From the NCBI GenBank assembly GCA_964508025.1, contig CAZDSF010000006.1:22600-86599 (forward strand): 64,000 nt of DNA. The letters are read 5' to 3'. Below, piece by piece: positions 49,970-57,995 of this stretch. Each line of letters begins with the position of its first letter. Position 1 is the first letter of the stretch. The notes under the pieces were generated by a model. That model ran no database searches. It saw nothing but the letters and a program-made list of their open reading frames with translations, and was not told the origin of the DNA. The DNA is from JAAZNO01 sp964508025. GTDB taxonomy: Bacteria; Chloroflexota; Anaerolineae; B4-G1; SLSP01. The translations under genes and the position numbers were made by a program.

Positions 49970-50348
49970 TGCAGTTCTCCTCATCACACGCTTAACGCTG
50001 TCTGGCGTGAAGGGTGGTGCGACGCTGGCAAAGGCGTGCTGCTCGTATTTTGGCAAATCCTTGTGTTTTCATTGTGAACCCCTTTCCAATCGCATTGTCA
50101 TCCCAATTCTGGGTTTGCTCAGCCAGTTCGCAGCCATTGGTGCACAGAGAGAACCAAAGCCTTCCCCCAAACTGAGCGATCATCGGATGCGGTTCTTGTG
50201 AACAGCATTTTGCTGGAATCGTGTTTATCATAGCACAGACTGTTGTTATCTTTATCTGGCTTCAGAAGGGTTATGAGACTGACTGAAAGTAGAGAGGGGA
50301 TCCTGGTCTATTGACCAGGATCCCCTCTCTTGTTGTGAGGCGCGGGTA
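49970..50348. other. Intergenic region between two response regulators
   Basis: 379 bp with no supported gene. It contains the terminator at 50291-50330. No clear promoter was identified for the minus-strand receiver gene, although a TATGAT sequence occurs near 50230 on that strand. Confidence 0.5.
50291..50330 (-). terminator. Strong hairpin after the NarL-type regulator
   Basis: AGAGAGGGGATCCTGGTC (50291-50308) pairs perfectly with its complement (50313-50330), loop TATT. It is an 18-bp stem just beyond the stop of the minus-strand regulator. Confidence 0.8.
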
Positions 50349-50996
50349 TCACTTTTTCTTGACCAGGCCCTCTTGCAACGCCATGGAGACGGCTTCGGTG
50401 CGGCTGGTGACGCCGAGTTTGGAGAGGATGTTGCTGACATGGAACTTGACGGTGGACTCGGAGACGAAAAGCCCCTCGGCGATGTCACGGTTGGTGGCGC
50501 CGGTGACCATCAGTTCGAGGATTTCTTGTTCGCGGGTGGTCAGTTCGAATATGTGTTTGCGCGGTTGCGTGGCGACGCTGATCAGGGCTTGCGCCGCTTC
50601 GGGCGCGAGGGTGGGGCGCCCGGCGTAGGCATTGCGGATCGCTTCCGAGAGTTCTTCGATGGAGACGTTTTTGAGCAGGTAGCCGATGGCCCCGGCTTCC
50701 AATGCCTGTTGTACCATCTCATCTTCTTTGAAGCTGGTCAGGGCGATGACCTGGATGTGGGGATACCGTTCGCGGATGGCGCGGGTGGCGGTGGGGCCGT
50801 CCATGATCGGCATCATCAAATCCATGAGAACGACATCTGGATGGACTTTGCCGCACAGGTCAAGCGCTTCCAGGCCGTTGCGCGCTTCTCCGACCAGTTG
50901 GAGATCTCCGTAGGCGAGCATGAAGGCGCCCAGCCCGCTGCGGACTACGGCATGGTCGTCGGTAATCAACACACGAATGGGTTTGAATGCGTTCAT
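50349..50996 (-). CDS. NarL/LuxR-type response regulator
   Basis: 215 aa from the ATG at 50996, GGAG 8 nt upstream. The receiver is complete: IRVLITDDHAVVRSGL, VLMDLMMPIMDG (phosphoacceptor Asp about 58), VIALTSFKED and YLLKNVS (Lys). The GerE helix-turn-helix reads LTTREQEILELMVTG to VKFHVSNILSKLGV (about 150-200). It lies 68 nt downstream of the giant GAF kinase, whose HisKA_3 domain is the type that pairs with NarL regulators. They are almost certainly partners. Confidence 0.95.
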   Translation of the reverse strand: MNAFKPIRVLITDDHAVVRSGLGAFMLAYGDLQLVGEARNGLEALDLCGKVHPDVVLMDLMMPIMDGPTATRAIRERYPHIQVIALTSFKEDEMVQQALEAGAIGYLLKNVSIEELSEAIRNAYAGRPTLAPEAAQALISVATQPRKHIFELTTREQEILELMVTGATNRDIAEGLFVSESTVKFHVSNILSKLGVTSRTEAVSMALQEGLVKKK

Positions 50997-51064
50997 TAGA
51001 TCACTCCTTAACAAGGTATGAAGGTTGAAGCGTTGTTGTTCTGATTTCCAAAGTGCGGATGGGG

Positions 51065-54000
51065 TCAGATGGTGTGACCGTTGGCATCGCGCCGACTCAG
51101 GGGCCACGCGACGGCGATTTCAGCGCCGGCGTTGATCTGGCTGTGGATGCGCAGTTGCAAGTTCAGGTTGGCTGCGCGTTCTTGCATGATGCCAATGCCC
51201 AAGTGTTCTGGCGGAATGTTGGATGGGTCAAAGCCGCAGCCGTTATCCCGAATTGAGAGCGTGCCCCCTTGCGCATCTGCCTGGTAGGTCACCCATACCT
51301 CAGTAGCATTTGCGTGTTTCACGATGTTGTTCAGCGCTTCTTGCGTGATGCGGTACAGCGTTACTTGCAGTTCGGGCGGCAGGGGAACATTGCCGCCGGC
51401 GACGGAGAGCGTGACCGGCAGGCGCGCGCGTCCTGTGACGGCCTCGGTGAGCTGCCGCAGTAGATCGCCCATTGCGGCTTCGACCAGGGCGACGGGGCGC
51501 AATTCCAACAGCAAGGTGCGCATCTCTGCGAGCGCGCCACGGGTGAGCTCGCGCAGTTCTTGGAGCCGCCGGCGTCCCTCGTCGGGGCGGCGTTCCCAGA
51601 GGATGGGCAGCGCTTCGGCGATGAGGGTGGCGGAGAAGAGCGTCTGCGTCACCGCGTCGTGAAGATCGCGGGCCAGGCGGTTGCGTTCGGCGGCCACGGC
51701 GCTCTCTTCGGCCTGCTCGCGGAGGCGCGCGTTCTCGATTGCCAGCGCGACTTGCCCGCCCAACGCCAATCCCAGATCAATATCTTCGCGGGGGAATTCG
51801 CGGGGTTCCAGGTAATAGAGCGTCAATGCGCCGTAGAGCTCATCTTTGATGATGAGCGGAACGGCGAGATATGCGCGATAGTGCTGGCGGATGATCCGCT
51901 TCCAGGCGATAAGCACGGGATCGAGGCCCGCCACACCGCCGGGCAGGTCGGTCGTGACCTCGGGGCTGATGTTGGAGACGGCGAAAGGCTCGCGTTGCAG
52001 GATGGTGCGGTTGGCGAGTTCCAGCGCGTTGGGCAGCGCGCCCAAGGCGACGAGTTCCGTCGGCGCGCCGCTGGCCGCTTCGATGAGGATGGTGTTGCTG
52101 GCGGCTTCACCGCGATAGATCACGCCGGCGTTGGCGCCGAGGAGCTTGCTCGCCTGGTACACGATGTAATCGAGAATCTTGTCGAATTTCCATTCCGTGT
52201 TGAGGAAGGTCAGGATGTCCTGAAGGCCTTCGGCGACGCGGCGCCGCTGTTCAGCTTCGCGGCGGCGCTCTTGCTCCTGTTGGTAGAGCCGGGCGTTTTC
52301 CAACCCGATGACAGCGCTGGAGGCGAGCATGGTCAACACGCGGGCGTCATCCGTGCCGAGCTTGCCGGGACGGCGGTCGCTCACGGCGATCAGCCCCAGG
52401 GGGCCGGATTGGGAGGTCAGCGGAACGCTCACCTGGCACTTGAATTGTCCGAGGCGGGTGCGCTGTTCTGGCGTGAAACGGCTATCGGTATCAATATCGT
52501 TGATGACCAGCGCTTCATCTCTGAGCAGGTATTGGCCGCTCAGGAAGTTGTTGATCGGCAGCCATTGGCCCACCAGATTCTCCTGTTGTTCTCCGGCGAC
52601 ATAAGACACGACCAGCTTCTCATGGCTGTCATCGAAGAGCATGACGACGGTGCGTTGCGCTTCGGTGAGGCGCAACGCCTCTTCGGCGATCATCTGGAGG
52701 ACGGCGTCGCTGTCGAGATCGCCGGTGATGGCTTGTTGGACGTTAAAGAGCGTCTGCGTCTCATCGGCGCGCCGCCGGGCCTCGGTGTAGAGCTGCGCGG
52801 CTTCGATGGCGAGCGAGATCTGATCGGCTAGGGCCATGGCGATGGCGATGTCTTCCTCGGAGAAGTGCTGCTGCTCGGCGTAGTAGAAGCGCAACGCGCC
52901 GATTTCACGATCCAGCGTCACCGGAACCGTGAGCGAACTCTGATAGTATTTGAGTTCCGCCGCCAATCCGGCGCGTTGAATATCATCGAGCTGATCGGGA
53001 GCATCGAGAAGGTGTTGCAGGGTGGTCTGCAAATCGGAGATCACAATGGGGAGATTCTGTAACAGTTTCTGATCGCCTTCGCTGCGATAGAAAGGCGTTC
53101 TCTCGATCACCCGAAATTCGTCGGGCAGGTTGCATTCGGCCACGGTGGTCACGAGGTTGCGCCGGGTATCCGCTCGCCGCAGCTGCGTCGCGCTGGCGCT
53201 CAGCAGCTCCCGCGCCTGGACGACGATGTATTGCAGAATCTCTTCCAGCGGCCGGTCGGAGTTGAGGACGCGCAGAATATCGCGCAGCCCCTCCGCCACG
53301 CGGCGCCGCCGTTCGGCCTCCAGCCGCCGCTCCTGCTCCGCCCGGTAGAGCCGGGCGTTTTCGATGGCGAGCGCGACGTGATTGCCTAACGTCATGCCCA
53401 GGTCAATATCTTCCTGAGAGAAGGCGCGGGGCTGCGGGTAGTAGAACTGTAACCCGCCATAGACTTCTCCGCGGATAATCAGCGGCACGTTGAGATGCGC
53501 CTGGTAGTGTTGGGCGAGCGCGTCCATCCACGCTTGGGCTGTGGGCGGTAGTTGGGTGGGATCGGGAATCTCTTTGGCGCGGTGCGCCTCGAAATTGGCG
53601 ATAGCGTAGGGTTGTTGCTTGCCGATTGCGCGATTGGAACTGCCCATATAGAGCGGAATGGTCTGGAAATCGGCGAAGGTTTCGGGCAGGCCGCAGGTGG
53701 CTTCGATATGGGCTTGCTGCCTGGCGTCTTTCAGGCGGTAGATGAGGCCCGCGCTGGCATCGAGCAGACGGCTGGCTTGCGCCATGATCGTATCCAGGAT
53801 TTCATCAAGGTTGCGGTTGGAATTGAGGATCGCCAGAATGGCCTGCAGCCCTTCGGCCACCTCGCGCCGGCGCTGTGTTTCGGCCAGACGCGCTTGTTCG
53901 GCGTGGTAGAGCCGGGCGTTTTGCAACGCGATGGTGGCGCTGGAGGCGAGCATGGTGAGCAGGCGTACCGTGTCCCCACGGAATACTCCCGGCTGATCGT

Positions 54001-56374
54001 GCGCGGCGGAGATCACCCCTAGCGGTTCCGCACCCGAACAGAGCGGTACGCTGATCATGGAACGGAAGGCTGGCGCTTTGCCTTTTTGCCAGCCGGGCAA
54101 TAAGTGCGTGTCGTGGATCAGATCGGGTCTGCCGGTACGGATGCAGACGCCGGTAAGCGTCCCATCCACGGCAATGCGGTGATGCAGGCTTTCGGGGCTT
54201 TGATCGCCGGAAGTGGCGGCGATTTCCAGCGCGTCGCCATCCAGCATCAGTACCACGGCCCGTTGCGCGCCGCTCAGGCGGCGAACTTCATCTACCACGA
54301 TTTGCAGCACAATATCGGGATCGAGGCGGCTGGTGATGGCCTGTTGCACGCTCAACAGGGTGCGGAGTTCGTCCGTGCGCTCTTCAACGCGCTGTTCCAG
54401 GGTTTGGTAGGCTTCGTACAATGCATCTTCTGCGCGCCACCGGGCCAATGCTACCCCGACCAGGTGTGCGCCCATCTCAATGGCGCGCAGTTCTGTTTCG
54501 GTGGGAGCGCGCGGCTGGCGGTAGTACATCGCAAAGGTGCCCCATACTACCCCGTCGGCATCGAGAACCGGCTCTGACCAGCAGGCGCGCAATCCGGCTT
54601 CGAGCGCCAGATCACGCAGCCCTTCCCAACGGGGATCGGCGGCGATGTCTTCGACGATGACGCGCTGGCGAAAATAGCAGGCGGTGCCGCAGGAGCCTAC
54701 CTGCGGGCCGATTTCCAGCCCTTCGATGGACTCCAGGTAGGTTTCGGGCAGGCTCGCGGCTGCGCCGACGTGTAGGTGCCGCCCGTCTTTATCCAACAGC
54801 AGAATCAACCCCAACATGCCGGGCCATTGCTCTTCCAACATTGTGACCAGTGTGTAGAGGGTTTCATCGAGGTCGCCGCCCGTCGCCAGCAGCTCCAGGA
54901 ATTGGCGTTGTCCTTCCTGGATGGTTTGGGCGCGCTTGTGTTCCAGGGCATTGACGAAGATCTCTCCGACGATCTTGAGCAATTTGATGGCGCCTTCGGA
55001 CCAGATCTTTTCGGTGTTGACGGTGTCGAAGCCCAGGAAGCCGATGACGCGACCGAGGTAGGCCATGGGTACTGCCACCAGGGAGCGGATGCCTTGCCGC
55101 GCAAACTCCTGTCGTTCCGCCTCCGCTTCGGGCGGTAGCACGTCGAGGTGCGGGATGTGGAGCACCTCTCCCCGGCGCAAGATGGCGTTGGACCAGGGCA
55201 GGGTCTCGATGGGTAAGTCTTGCAAGAAGGGCTGCTGCACTGCGATGCCGGGCGCGCACCACTCGTGGCAGCAGCTCATCGCGCGGCCATCCTCGTTGAA
55301 GAGGAATACATAGCTGCGATCCACGCCGGTGAATTCTCCGATGGTCTGAAGCGCCTGGATGATGCCGCCATCTGTGCTCTCCGGCGGTAGATTGATGAAG
55401 GTTGTCGAAATCGAGGTGACGATGTTCTCGAAGGCCATCTGGTTCTGTAGCGCCGCCTCGGCTTCCCGTTGGGCGGTGATGTCTACCACCAGTCCGTTGA
55501 AGTGTGTCAACTGGCCTGCGGCATCGAAGATGGGGGTGGATGCGGTATGCACCCAAACCCAGGTCTGTTTTTCTGGATGGAAGAAGCGGGCGATCTCATC
55601 GTAAGGCTCACCGCGCTCCATGGCGCGGCGGCTGGCAGCGATGACGCGCGGCGCATCTTCGGGGTGGAGATGGTCAAACCATGTGGCGAAGTTGTCTGGC
55701 TCGGTGATGCCGGCGATGGCGGTGATGGAGGGGCTAACGAGCGTGACTTTTCCGCCCAAGGGGGCGTCTGGCGCCACCGCGATCCGGTAAATGGCAAAGT
55801 TATGGGCGTGTTCCAGGAGCGAGCGCAGATTGGTCTCGCTATCTTTGAGCGCGGCTTCGGCCTCTTTCCAGTCGGTGATATCGGTGTGCGAGCCGATGAG
55901 CCGTTGGGGGGCGCCATTGGCATCGAGGCTCAACATCCCGCGTGCCAGAATCCAGCGATAGGAACCATCTTTGTGACGCAGCCGATGTTCCAGGTTGAAG
56001 AACGGCGCGCGTCTTTCCAACTGCGCTTTGACTGTAGCGAGAACAGCATCATGATCTTCTGGGGCGATGAGATTTTGCCAGGCTTCCAGCGTGGCCGCAA
56101 TCTCATCTTCGGCATAGCCCAGCATGGATTTCCACCGGGGTGAGTAGTAGACCTCCCCCGTGTGGATGTTCCAATCCCAGATGCCATCATTGGCGCCCTG
56201 TAGAATGAGCGCCAGGCGTTCTTCCTGCTCGTGGAGCGGCGTCAAAAATGCCTGGAGCCGCTGTAGCGTAGTCGGGTCGAGTAAGGTTTCCAGTTCGGTC
56301 AGGATACGCCGGCTTAGGGTTGTGGCTGGGGCGACACGCGGCGCATGGGTTGGTGCGCTGGATTGATCGGTCAA
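51065..56374 (-). CDS. Giant sensor kinase: 2 PAS, about 7 GAF, HisKA_3, HATPase
   Basis: 1769 aa from a TTG at 56374; GGAGAGG 5-8 nt upstream decides this start over codons up to 56413. No membrane segment. Two PAS domains (about 40-165 and 170-290) are followed by about seven GAF modules. Several GAF units are joined by near-identical linkers (RRRVAEGLQDILTFLN, RRRVAEGLRDILRVLN, RREVAEGLQAILAILN), evidence of internal duplication. Then come HisKA_3 with His in LARDLHDAVTQTLFS (about 1570) and HATPase (DNGCGFDPSNIPPEHLGIGI). It phosphorylates the NarL regulator next to it. Ligands of the GAF domains are unknown. Confidence 0.93.
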   Translation of the reverse strand: MTDQSSAPTHAPRVAPATTLSRRILTELETLLDPTTLQRLQAFLTPLHEQEERLALILQGANDGIWDWNIHTGEVYYSPRWKSMLGYAEDEIAATLEAWQNLIAPEDHDAVLATVKAQLERRAPFFNLEHRLRHKDGSYRWILARGMLSLDANGAPQRLIGSHTDITDWKEAEAALKDSETNLRSLLEHAHNFAIYRIAVAPDAPLGGKVTLVSPSITAIAGITEPDNFATWFDHLHPEDAPRVIAASRRAMERGEPYDEIARFFHPEKQTWVWVHTASTPIFDAAGQLTHFNGLVVDITAQREAEAALQNQMAFENIVTSISTTFINLPPESTDGGIIQALQTIGEFTGVDRSYVFLFNEDGRAMSCCHEWCAPGIAVQQPFLQDLPIETLPWSNAILRRGEVLHIPHLDVLPPEAEAERQEFARQGIRSLVAVPMAYLGRVIGFLGFDTVNTEKIWSEGAIKLLKIVGEIFVNALEHKRAQTIQEGQRQFLELLATGGDLDETLYTLVTMLEEQWPGMLGLILLLDKDGRHLHVGAAASLPETYLESIEGLEIGPQVGSCGTACYFRQRVIVEDIAADPRWEGLRDLALEAGLRACWSEPVLDADGVVWGTFAMYYRQPRAPTETELRAIEMGAHLVGVALARWRAEDALYEAYQTLEQRVEERTDELRTLLSVQQAITSRLDPDIVLQIVVDEVRRLSGAQRAVVLMLDGDALEIAATSGDQSPESLHHRIAVDGTLTGVCIRTGRPDLIHDTHLLPGWQKGKAPAFRSMISVPLCSGAEPLGVISAAHDQPGVFRGDTVRLLTMLASSATIALQNARLYHAEQARLAETQRRREVAEGLQAILAILNSNRNLDEILDTIMAQASRLLDASAGLIYRLKDARQQAHIEATCGLPETFADFQTIPLYMGSSNRAIGKQQPYAIANFEAHRAKEIPDPTQLPPTAQAWMDALAQHYQAHLNVPLIIRGEVYGGLQFYYPQPRAFSQEDIDLGMTLGNHVALAIENARLYRAEQERRLEAERRRRVAEGLRDILRVLNSDRPLEEILQYIVVQARELLSASATQLRRADTRRNLVTTVAECNLPDEFRVIERTPFYRSEGDQKLLQNLPIVISDLQTTLQHLLDAPDQLDDIQRAGLAAELKYYQSSLTVPVTLDREIGALRFYYAEQQHFSEEDIAIAMALADQISLAIEAAQLYTEARRRADETQTLFNVQQAITGDLDSDAVLQMIAEEALRLTEAQRTVVMLFDDSHEKLVVSYVAGEQQENLVGQWLPINNFLSGQYLLRDEALVINDIDTDSRFTPEQRTRLGQFKCQVSVPLTSQSGPLGLIAVSDRRPGKLGTDDARVLTMLASSAVIGLENARLYQQEQERRREAEQRRRVAEGLQDILTFLNTEWKFDKILDYIVYQASKLLGANAGVIYRGEAASNTILIEAASGAPTELVALGALPNALELANRTILQREPFAVSNISPEVTTDLPGGVAGLDPVLIAWKRIIRQHYRAYLAVPLIIKDELYGALTLYYLEPREFPREDIDLGLALGGQVALAIENARLREQAEESAVAAERNRLARDLHDAVTQTLFSATLIAEALPILWERRPDEGRRRLQELRELTRGALAEMRTLLLELRPVALVEAAMGDLLRQLTEAVTGRARLPVTLSVAGGNVPLPPELQVTLYRITQEALNNIVKHANATEVWVTYQADAQGGTLSIRDNGCGFDPSNIPPEHLGIGIMQERAANLNLQLRIHSQINAGAEIAVAWPLSRRDANGHTI

Positions 56375-56538
56375 TGCATCCTCTCCGAAAAAATCACGGG
56401 GCATCCCGCACAAGATGAAACTTGAGTTTCATCCCGTTAGGTTCAAATTGAAAACTCTCCGTGTGTTGTGGCAAACGTCGTTTCTGTTCAAAAGTTGTTT
56501 TGATTATACTGCGTTTGAGAGTACGGACAACTCTACTA

Positions 56539-56566
56539 TTGACATCTCGTAGAAATCCTTTACAAT
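56539..56566 (+). promoter_or_regulatory. Promoter of the LacI-family gene
   Basis: TTGACA (56539-56544), 16-bp spacer, TACAAT (56561-56566): a near-consensus sigma70-type promoter. The leader is about 225 nt. Confidence 0.8.
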
Positions 56567-56572
56567 GAGATA

Positions 56573-56586
56573 TGGGAGCGCTCCCG
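56573..56586 (+). promoter_or_regulatory. CelR/CebR-type operator
   Basis: TGGGAGCGCTCCCG differs in one base from the TGGGAGCGCTCCCA palindrome bound by CelR of Thermobifida and CebR of Streptomyces. It sits at the expected transcription start, so binding would repress. It suits the LacI protein encoded downstream. Confidence 0.82.
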
Positions 56587-56611
56587 AAGTGAATGGGTAA
56601 CCGCTCAGTGT

Positions 56612-56752
56612 AATCCCGTTTGCCACGACAAAAAGCGGCTAAAGCCGAAGGCTTAGAAAGCGTTTTTCGTTGTCGCATGCAGCGCGGCAGCGAAAACACA
56701 TTTCCTAACGGGCTTAAGCCCGCAATCTACGCTTTGCGATGGCAACCTGAAC
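56612..56752 (+). repeat. Dispersed repeat family B, copy 2
   Basis: Related to 7391-7472 in opposite orientation. Contains the perfect 12-bp palindrome GGGCTTAAGCCC (56720-56731). It has about 55 extra bp (near 56632-56690) that form an internal hairpin. It lies in the LacI leader; the short open frame in it is not a gene. Confidence 0.65.
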
Positions 56753-56798
56753 CCTTACGTGAATTGTGCGCCAGCTTACTATCGAGATGGGAGGATGC

Positions 56799-57815
56799 AT
56801 GGCAACTTTGGAAGAGATCGCGCGTTTGAGCGGCGCCTCGCGTTCCACTGTGTCCCGGGTAATCAACAATGATCCGCATGTGAGTGATGCTACCCGCGCG
56901 CGGGTGCTGGCTGTCGTGCGCCAGCTCAATTATCATCCGAATGCGATTGCGCGCAGCTTGGCTGCTGGGAAAACGCGCGTGCTGGGGTTGATTATTCCAA
57001 AGCGCGTTACAGAACTCTTCACCGATCCATACTTTCCCTTGCTGTTGCGCGGCGTCTCGCTGGAATGCAACGCGCTCGACTATGCGGTGACGCTGTGGCT
57101 GGCGGAACCGGAGAATGAGCTGCGCTTTGTGTCGAAAGTGTTGAACAACGGGCTGCTCGATGGCGTGATTGTCTCCTCGATGGTGTTGAACGATCCCGTA
57201 GTGACGGCGCTATCCTCTTCGGGGCTGCCGTTTGTGCTCGTGGGACGACATCCCATTGCGCCTGAAGTGAGCTACGTGGATGTGGATAACGTCACCAGCG
57301 CCCGGATGGCGGTGGAGCATCTGTTCACGCTGGGATACCGCCGCATCGCCATGATCACAGGGCCGGCGGATACGATTGCTGGTGTGGATCGGCGTCGCGG
57401 GTATGAGAAGGCTTTGCGCGCCCACGATCTGCCCCTCGACCCGGCGCTTATCGTTGAGGGTGGCTTCTCCGAAGAGGGTGGGGCGGCGGCCATGATTCGG
57501 CTGTTGCCTTACCGCCCAGATGCGATTTTCGCCGCCAGCGACGCGATGGCTGTCGGGGCGTTGCGGATTCTGCGTGAGCACGGCTTGCGTGTTCCAGAAG
57601 ACATCGCCATCGTGGGCTTCGATGATACTCCCGCTGCCACGCGCACTTCGCCGCCGCTGACCACGATGCGGCAACCCATCGAGAGCCTGGGCGAGATGGC
57701 TGTCGCCAACTTGCTCTATCTGATTGAGCATCCCGACTCCGGGCCGCGTCGCGTGATTCTGCCTACCCATCTCGTCGTGCGGGAATCCTGCGGGGCGCAT
57801 TTGTCTGGCGTATGA
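56799..57815 (+). CDS. LacI-family transcriptional regulator (CelR/CebR-like)
   Basis: 338 aa from the ATG at 56799, GGGAGG just upstream. LacI helix-turn-helix MATLEEIARLSGASRSTVSRV (1-21) with hinge helix YHPNAIARSLAAGKTRVLGL, then a periplasmic-binding-protein sugar domain (LGLIIP, VGRHPIAP, YVDVDN, IVGFDDTPAATRTSPPLTTM). A CelR-type palindrome lies at its promoter and a cellobiose phosphorylase gene lies 180 bp downstream. Autorepression relieved by cellobiose or a related sugar is therefore likely, but the inducer is inferred. Confidence 0.93.
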   Translation: MATLEEIARLSGASRSTVSRVINNDPHVSDATRARVLAVVRQLNYHPNAIARSLAAGKTRVLGLIIPKRVTELFTDPYFPLLLRGVSLECNALDYAVTLWLAEPENELRFVSKVLNNGLLDGVIVSSMVLNDPVVTALSSSGLPFVLVGRHPIAPEVSYVDVDNVTSARMAVEHLFTLGYRRIAMITGPADTIAGVDRRRGYEKALRAHDLPLDPALIVEGGFSEEGGAAAMIRLLPYRPDAIFAASDAMAVGALRILREHGLRVPEDIAIVGFDDTPAATRTSPPLTTMRQPIESLGEMAVANLLYLIEHPDSGPRRVILPTHLVVRESCGAHLSGV

Positions 57816-57890
57816 GCGTAGTTGCGTGTTAGCGTAGTAGCGAGATGGCGCGGCTGCGCGGCTACGCGGCTGCGCGGCTGCGCTGGGGTT
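57816..57890. repeat. GCGGCTACGCGGCTGCG word array
   Basis: Runs of TAGCGTAGTAGCGAGATGGC followed by repeated CGCGGCTGCG and CGCGGCTACG words after the LacI stop. It is similar in type to the array at 43528-43600. Confidence 0.6.
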
Positions 57891-57892
57891 TT

Positions 57893-57980
57893 GATTTGCC
57901 GATTTGTGATTTGCCGATTTGTGATTTGCCGATTTGTGATTTGCCGATTTGTGATTTGCCGATTTGTGATTTGCTGATTT
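57893..57980. repeat. 15-bp tandem repeat before cellobiose phosphorylase
   Basis: The unit GATTTGTGATTTGCC is present five times (57901-57975, last copy with one change), with partial units at both ends. The array ends 2 bp before CTGGAGG, the ribosome binding region of the next gene. It is too short and regular in spacing for CRISPR, having no spacers. Confidence 0.9.
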
Positions 57981-57995
57981 CCTGGAGGTATCCCA

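Larger units (their letters stand above)
56375..56798. other. Divergent control region, giant kinase / LacI regulator
   Basis: 424 bp with no supported gene. It contains the LacI promoter and operator (56539-56586) and repeat B copy 2 (56612-56752). A small palindrome GATGAAACT-TG-AGTTTCATC lies at 56414-56433. On the minus strand CCTAACGGGATGAAACTC near there resembles part of repeat B. Confidence 0.5.

Noticed and set aside
56620..56829. 69-codon plus-strand frame upstream of the LacI gene
   Set aside because: It lies within dispersed repeat B and its peptide recurs only because the repeat recurs.
57893..57980. Possible CRISPR array
   Set aside because: The 15-bp units are directly adjacent with no spacers, and no cas genes are present.
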